64,000 nucleotides of DNA from Mesostigma viride (Eukaryota > Streptophyta > Mesostigmatophyceae > Mesostigmatales > Mesostigmataceae): the NCBI GenBank assembly GCA_009746045.1, contig RPFO01000164.1:2346321-2410320 (forward strand). The letters are read 5' to 3'. How positions within the stretch are numbered: the stretch's first letter is position 1; each line of letters begins with the position of its first letter. Positions 60,622 through 64,000 of the stretch are shown here, in pieces. A program made the translations under genes and the position numbers. Below the pieces are notes generated by a model. It did not search any database. It worked only from the letters and a program-made list of their open reading frames with translations, and was not told the DNA's origin.

Positions 60622-63600
60622 TTAGACAGCTTGCTGAGATGGGTCCATCAGAGACTGAAGAACCTTGTATTGCACTGCTGCCTTCTGCACTAGCTTGGTC
60701 AAAGCATCAGCAGGATTGTCAACCCCAGGGATATGCTCAATATTGGCCAAGGAGGACAACTCCTTAAGAAGGAGATAATCCAAGTCCCTACTTCTGGCCA
60801 TCTGCCTGTGCACAAACTGCACCATCCCCATGGAGTCTGTTTTTAGAAGAGTGGTAACCTGAAGTGGCCAAGGAGTGTTAGAAGTCATCTGATGAAGCAA
60901 CTCCTTCAGATAAAGGCTTGTGTGAATGCCTTCACAAATAGCCCTGCATTCTGCCACATCACTGCTGACAGCCACCCGTTTGTGCAGGCGACTAAACCAG
61001 CTCACCAAACTCCCCAGGCCTTCCTGTCTGAGCACAAAGAGCCCTGCAGCCCTGCCCCTGACCTTGGAGACCTGCCTGCTGTCCATTGAGCTATCCACAT
61101 ACAGCTCCATGCAAATGGGTTGTGATAAATCCACTGCAGACAACAGAATGCCAGATGAAGCCCTGACCTGATCAGCCACCTTGGCAGACCCTAGCTCCAC
61201 CAGCATGTCATCAGGCAACCTGGCTATGACCATAAGGTCTGGCCTGGAAATGCCTGCCACCCAAGCAACCATGCCCCTCACCATGGGACACAGTGCCTGT
61301 GTGATGGTTGGAGGAAGCTTGCTAATGAGGGTCTCTTGATAGTCATTGCCCCCCACCAGCAGCATACGCCACTCCCCTCCCTTCTTCACCAGTGTGGCCT
61401 CCATGCCCACAAACAGCAGAGGCTCATTCTCCACCTGCCATTGCTCCCTACCCAGAGGAAACTTGGACTTAATGATGGAGATCAGCTCCTTAAGCCACGA
61501 CGTGGGAGCTATCAGATGTAGGTCATCCCCGTGCAGCGAAGCATACACTGGCAGGCCTTCCCATTGCCCCAGAAACAGACAGGGGTCTACAGGAGAGACC
61601 TTCAAGTTGCAATGCTCCTTCAGGAAACGGTTGAGAGTCTCCCTCCAGATTATTGGACTTGACCTCAGGCCCTCCAGGCCCTTGAGGATTTTAAGGAACT
61701 CCGTGTGGATGTCCCTTTTCCATACAGCAGGCACCCTAACATAGAAAGGCGTCTTGCCCTCCCACTTTTCCTGTGCCACATCTGCATCACCCTCCAGAAA
61801 TGCCCTCTTGAAGTCTATCACCACTGAGCCATAGTCCAAGCCCTTGTTGAGAAGGCCTAGAAAGACACACAGCAGCAGCCTCCAAGTATCATGCAGCATG
61901 CCAGGGGTATACAACTCCTCAGCAGTGCACTCACCAGTACCCTTGAACTCATTCAGCACTGGCCTGACATGTGGTACCTTGACCCCGTCCACCTCCTTCA
62001 TCTTGATGACAAACTTGAGCTTGAGTAGACGTCGTGCAGGAGGCAGGTCATTGACAGGTTCCACGCATTTCTTGGAGATCCAGTCCTCCCCAGATTTAAT
62101 CAGACCCAGTGTGACCTGGGGACACATAATGGGAGAGGACATGAGCTTCACCAGGCCTTGGTAGTTGATAGGGCTGTGTCCAGCAAGTGAGTGAGGACCA
62201 ATGCCCAAACTGCTTGGATGACTAGCAGCTGGCAGTATGAGGTCATCAACCAAGGGCTCCTGCCCCTGGCACACTTGCACACGCTTAACCGTCCTGGTTA
62301 CTGCACGTGATAGGTGAGTGGTCCTGAAATTAATCAGTGGGACCTGACCAGCCCCTTCCTTAGTCAGGAGAGAGGACGTGATCACTACCCCATCCTGGCA
62401 TAGGAAATTCTGCCCCAGAAGAGCAGGTCCTTGATAGCCCTCCAAGACACAAAAAGCAGTGTCCTGTCCAAGGATAGGAATGAATACCTCACCCAGTACC
62501 TTCACGTGTACCCCGCCACTGAAGTCAGACACAAACTGATAGCTGGGTTCAGACATGCTGTACCCTGCTGCAGCCCTGGTCCCAATAATGGAGACCTGAG
62601 AATTAGTGTCTACCTCTAAGGCAGTGTCCAGCCCCAGATTGCCATGCCACCTGAGCTTGGCTACCTTGGGCTGCTTCTTGGCCCTTTGTAGAGCCCCAAT
62701 CAATCCAGCCAAACTTGTCCCCCTGGGCTTGGTTAGTGCCTTGGGCTTGACAGTTGACTCCCCAGCTGTTGACCTTGCAGCCTGTTCAACAAGTACCTCT
62801 GCAACCTGGCCAGGGCTGACAGATTCCCCTGCAACAGATGTGGTCGTTGCGTCAGTGATGTCACCTGGGACCTGAAAATCCTGCAGATCCTGTGAGCCTT
62901 GTGCCTGACTGCCCTCATTCATCAGGTTAGGCTTGACATATGACCAACTCAGCCGGTGTACATGCTTTGGTTCGTCCTCCATGCTGACCAAGCATGCGTG
63001 GCTAGCTTCATCAACCTGGGTAACCACCCCAGGACTCCAGCTACCACGTTTGCCATAAAGGCTAGGTTCCTTCCAAGCTAGGACCTTCTGACCCACTTGT
63101 GGCTCCAGCATCTTCCAACCCCGGTCCTTCTCCCTCAGCTTGGCAAAGGTGACATGTGCAGCATGTTTCCAGCCCTCCAGCACATGTGGTGGGCACAGGC
63201 CATGATATAGACCCATTGGGCTGACAGCAACTCCATCATAGTAGAAGTTAACCCTGCTGTTCAGCTGCTGCTCCACGTTCCTCAGCCATGCACTCCTGAC
63301 AAGTGCAGGTGCAGACAAGGGTACCCAGTCTTCAGAGATGATCAATTTCTTGACCTCCTGGATTGCCCTCTCGATAGCACCCTGCTGCCCATGAGCCTCC
63401 CTAGGTGTAACCAGCAACTCAGGAAGGGTAGGATCACCCTTGAGATGCTGAAACTGCATGTCCACCTGGATCCTTGTGGTAGGAAACTTGGCTCTTACAT
63501 TCTGCAGGGCAGCCAGCAAGTACCTGTTCTTCATAGAAGGTAAATGCTCCAGCACCTTGTATTTCGTGTACCTGTCCACGCACACCAACAGTTGCATGCC

Positions 63601-64000
63601 CCTGATGTGTTGGATATCACACTGCAGATCACCAATGCTCTGAGGTAGAGCTTTGGCATGTGATTTCCTGGGCTTGTTGGAGGACAACTGGCACTTACAC
63701 CGTGAGGCAGCTTGCTGACACGCCTTAAGAAGGGGTGCCCTGCCCATACGGAAGGCAAAGTTGTTTGACAGAGAAGTGGCATGCCCAAACATGTTGTGGA
63801 TTCGGGCACCCAACTCCTGGTACACAGAGGAAGCAGTCCCTGGCACAGTCAGGACTGTGCTGTCAGGTTGTCCAGCATCACCATGCTGACTTCCATCCTG
63901 TTCTGACTCAGAGCCTGAGTCACCCTGCTCATGCCCAACACCTGGACCGCCAGCAGGGACCACATGCATACCACCAGAGGCCTTCACACCCCTCTGTGGT
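60622..64000 (-). CDS. pol: Copia-type retrotransposon pol: integrase, retropepsin-like domain, RT, RNase H (5' partial)
   Basis: The frame is open from the window edge to the stop at 60622. Residues are numbered from 63987. An integrase zinc motif (H64, H69, C90, C97) precedes the catalytic set D124, D176, E206, the last in QQGAIERA. A retropepsin-like domain follows at about 450-540: LEVDTNSQVSIIG, then ALLGQNFLCQDG. RT has VIDFKRAFLEGD (D725) and YASLHGDDLHL (D821, D822). RNase H has MELYVDSS (D965), SSDVAECRA (E1013), KTDSMGMV (D1051) and the HIPGVDNPADALTK end. RT and RNase H directly after integrase is the Copia order. The protease-like domain between IN and RT, DTN instead of DTG, and HGDD instead of YVDD are unusual. 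The frame is uninterrupted, suggesting recent activity. Confidence 0.88.
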   Translation of the reverse strand, partial: PQRGVKASGGMHVVPAGGPGVGHEQGDSGSESEQDGSQHGDAGQPDSTVLTVPGTASSVYQELGARIHNMFGHATSLSNNFAFRMGRAPLLKACQQAASRCKCQLSSNKPRKSHAKALPQSIGDLQCDIQHIRGMQLLVCVDRYTKYKVLEHLPSMKNRYLLAALQNVRAKFPTTRIQVDMQFQHLKGDPTLPELLVTPREAHGQQGAIERAIQEVKKLIISEDWVPLSAPALVRSAWLRNVEQQLNSRVNFYYDGVAVSPMGLYHGLCPPHVLEGWKHAAHVTFAKLREKDRGWKMLEPQVGQKVLAWKEPSLYGKRGSWSPGVVTQVDEASHACLVSMEDEPKHVHRLSWSYVKPNLMNEGSQAQGSQDLQDFQVPGDITDATTTSVAGESVSPGQVAEVLVEQAARSTAGESTVKPKALTKPRGTSLAGLIGALQRAKKQPKVAKLRWHGNLGLDTALEVDTNSQVSIIGTRAAAGYSMSEPSYQFVSDFSGGVHVKVLGEVFIPILGQDTAFCVLEGYQGPALLGQNFLCQDGVVITSSLLTKEGAGQVPLINFRTTHLSRAVTRTVKRVQVCQGQEPLVDDLILPAASHPSSLGIGPHSLAGHSPINYQGLVKLMSSPIMCPQVTLGLIKSGEDWISKKCVEPVNDLPPARRLLKLKFVIKMKEVDGVKVPHVRPVLNEFKGTGECTAEELYTPGMLHDTWRLLLCVFLGLLNKGLDYGSVVIDFKRAFLEGDADVAQEKWEGKTPFYVRVPAVWKRDIHTEFLKILKGLEGLRSSPIIWRETLNRFLKEHCNLKVSPVDPCLFLGQWEGLPVYASLHGDDLHLIAPTSWLKELISIIKSKFPLGREQWQVENEPLLFVGMEATLVKKGGEWRMLLVGGNDYQETLISKLPPTITQALCPMVRGMVAWVAGISRPDLMVIARLPDDMLVELGSAKVADQVRASSGILLSAVDLSQPICMELYVDSSMDSRQVSKVRGRAAGLFVLRQEGLGSLVSWFSRLHKRVAVSSDVAECRAICEGIHTSLYLKELLHQMTSNTPWPLQVTTLLKTDSMGMVQFVHRQMARSRDLDYLLLKELSSLANIEHIPGVDNPADALTKLVQKAAVQYKVLQSLMDPSQQAV

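Overview
This looks like a nuclear window from a eukaryotic alga, probably green. The evidence is split genes with GT-AG introns, a plastid-type NAD malate dehydrogenase with a transit-like N-terminus, GC-rich exons, and dense retrotransposons and microsatellites. I cannot name the species with confidence; a repeat-rich prasinophyte or other chlorophyte lineage fits best. Some stated starts are GTG in the open frame, so true 5' ends of several genes are unknown.

Layout. 0.6-6.9 kb (minus): a split gene for a membrane-anchored or secreted protein with two EGF-like modules; its introns carry very long (TGTC)n, (TTGG)n/(GGCT)n/(GGGC)n and (CA)n tracts. 7.5-8.4 kb: an 855-bp Tc1/pogo-like element with TA duplications. 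8.4-10.1 kb: nothing recognised. 10.1-25.7 kb: a nested graveyard of non-LTR retrotransposon pieces. Some are C-terminal reverse transcriptase fragments, others are elements carrying only ORF1. These are interrupted by two piggyBac-like elements with TTAA duplications, a diverged relative, and a 493-bp MITE; three of the insertions can be checked against empty paralogous sites in the same window. 26.3-28.9 kb: malate dehydrogenase (minus) and, divergently, a small secreted Cys-rich protein resembling a Frizzled CRD.

30.67-38.80 kb: an apparently undescribed 8.1-kb DNA transposon. It has 29-bp terminal inverted repeats and AGA duplications. It encodes a large protein of the DUF7869 type (RNase-H/DDE-like signature) on the minus strand and a coiled-coil, Gln/Pro-rich protein on the plus strand. 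The two genes diverge from a 1.9-kb palindrome whose centre is six 93-bp units, each itself built of inverted repeats. The transposase frame is cut by one in-frame TAA.

39-44.8 kb: more ORF1-only retroposons, including the one complete ORF1 (472 codons). 45-50.4 kb: a 39-bp minisatellite and a split gene with two PHD/ADD-like zinc fingers. 51.8-56 kb: further retroposon remains. 56.6-57.2 kb: a head-to-tail foldback element with a 76-bp perfect palindrome, inserted in a gag-like gene. 57.2-64 kb (minus): gag-like genes and a Copia-type pol (integrase, retropepsin-like, reverse transcriptase, RNase H) running off the window.

Most of the window is mobile DNA. The non-LTR elements share a 3'-terminal CTCC-loop-GGAG hairpin followed by an A/T microsatellite tail, on both the RT-bearing and the ORF1-only classes. 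This suggests both are mobilised by one machinery.
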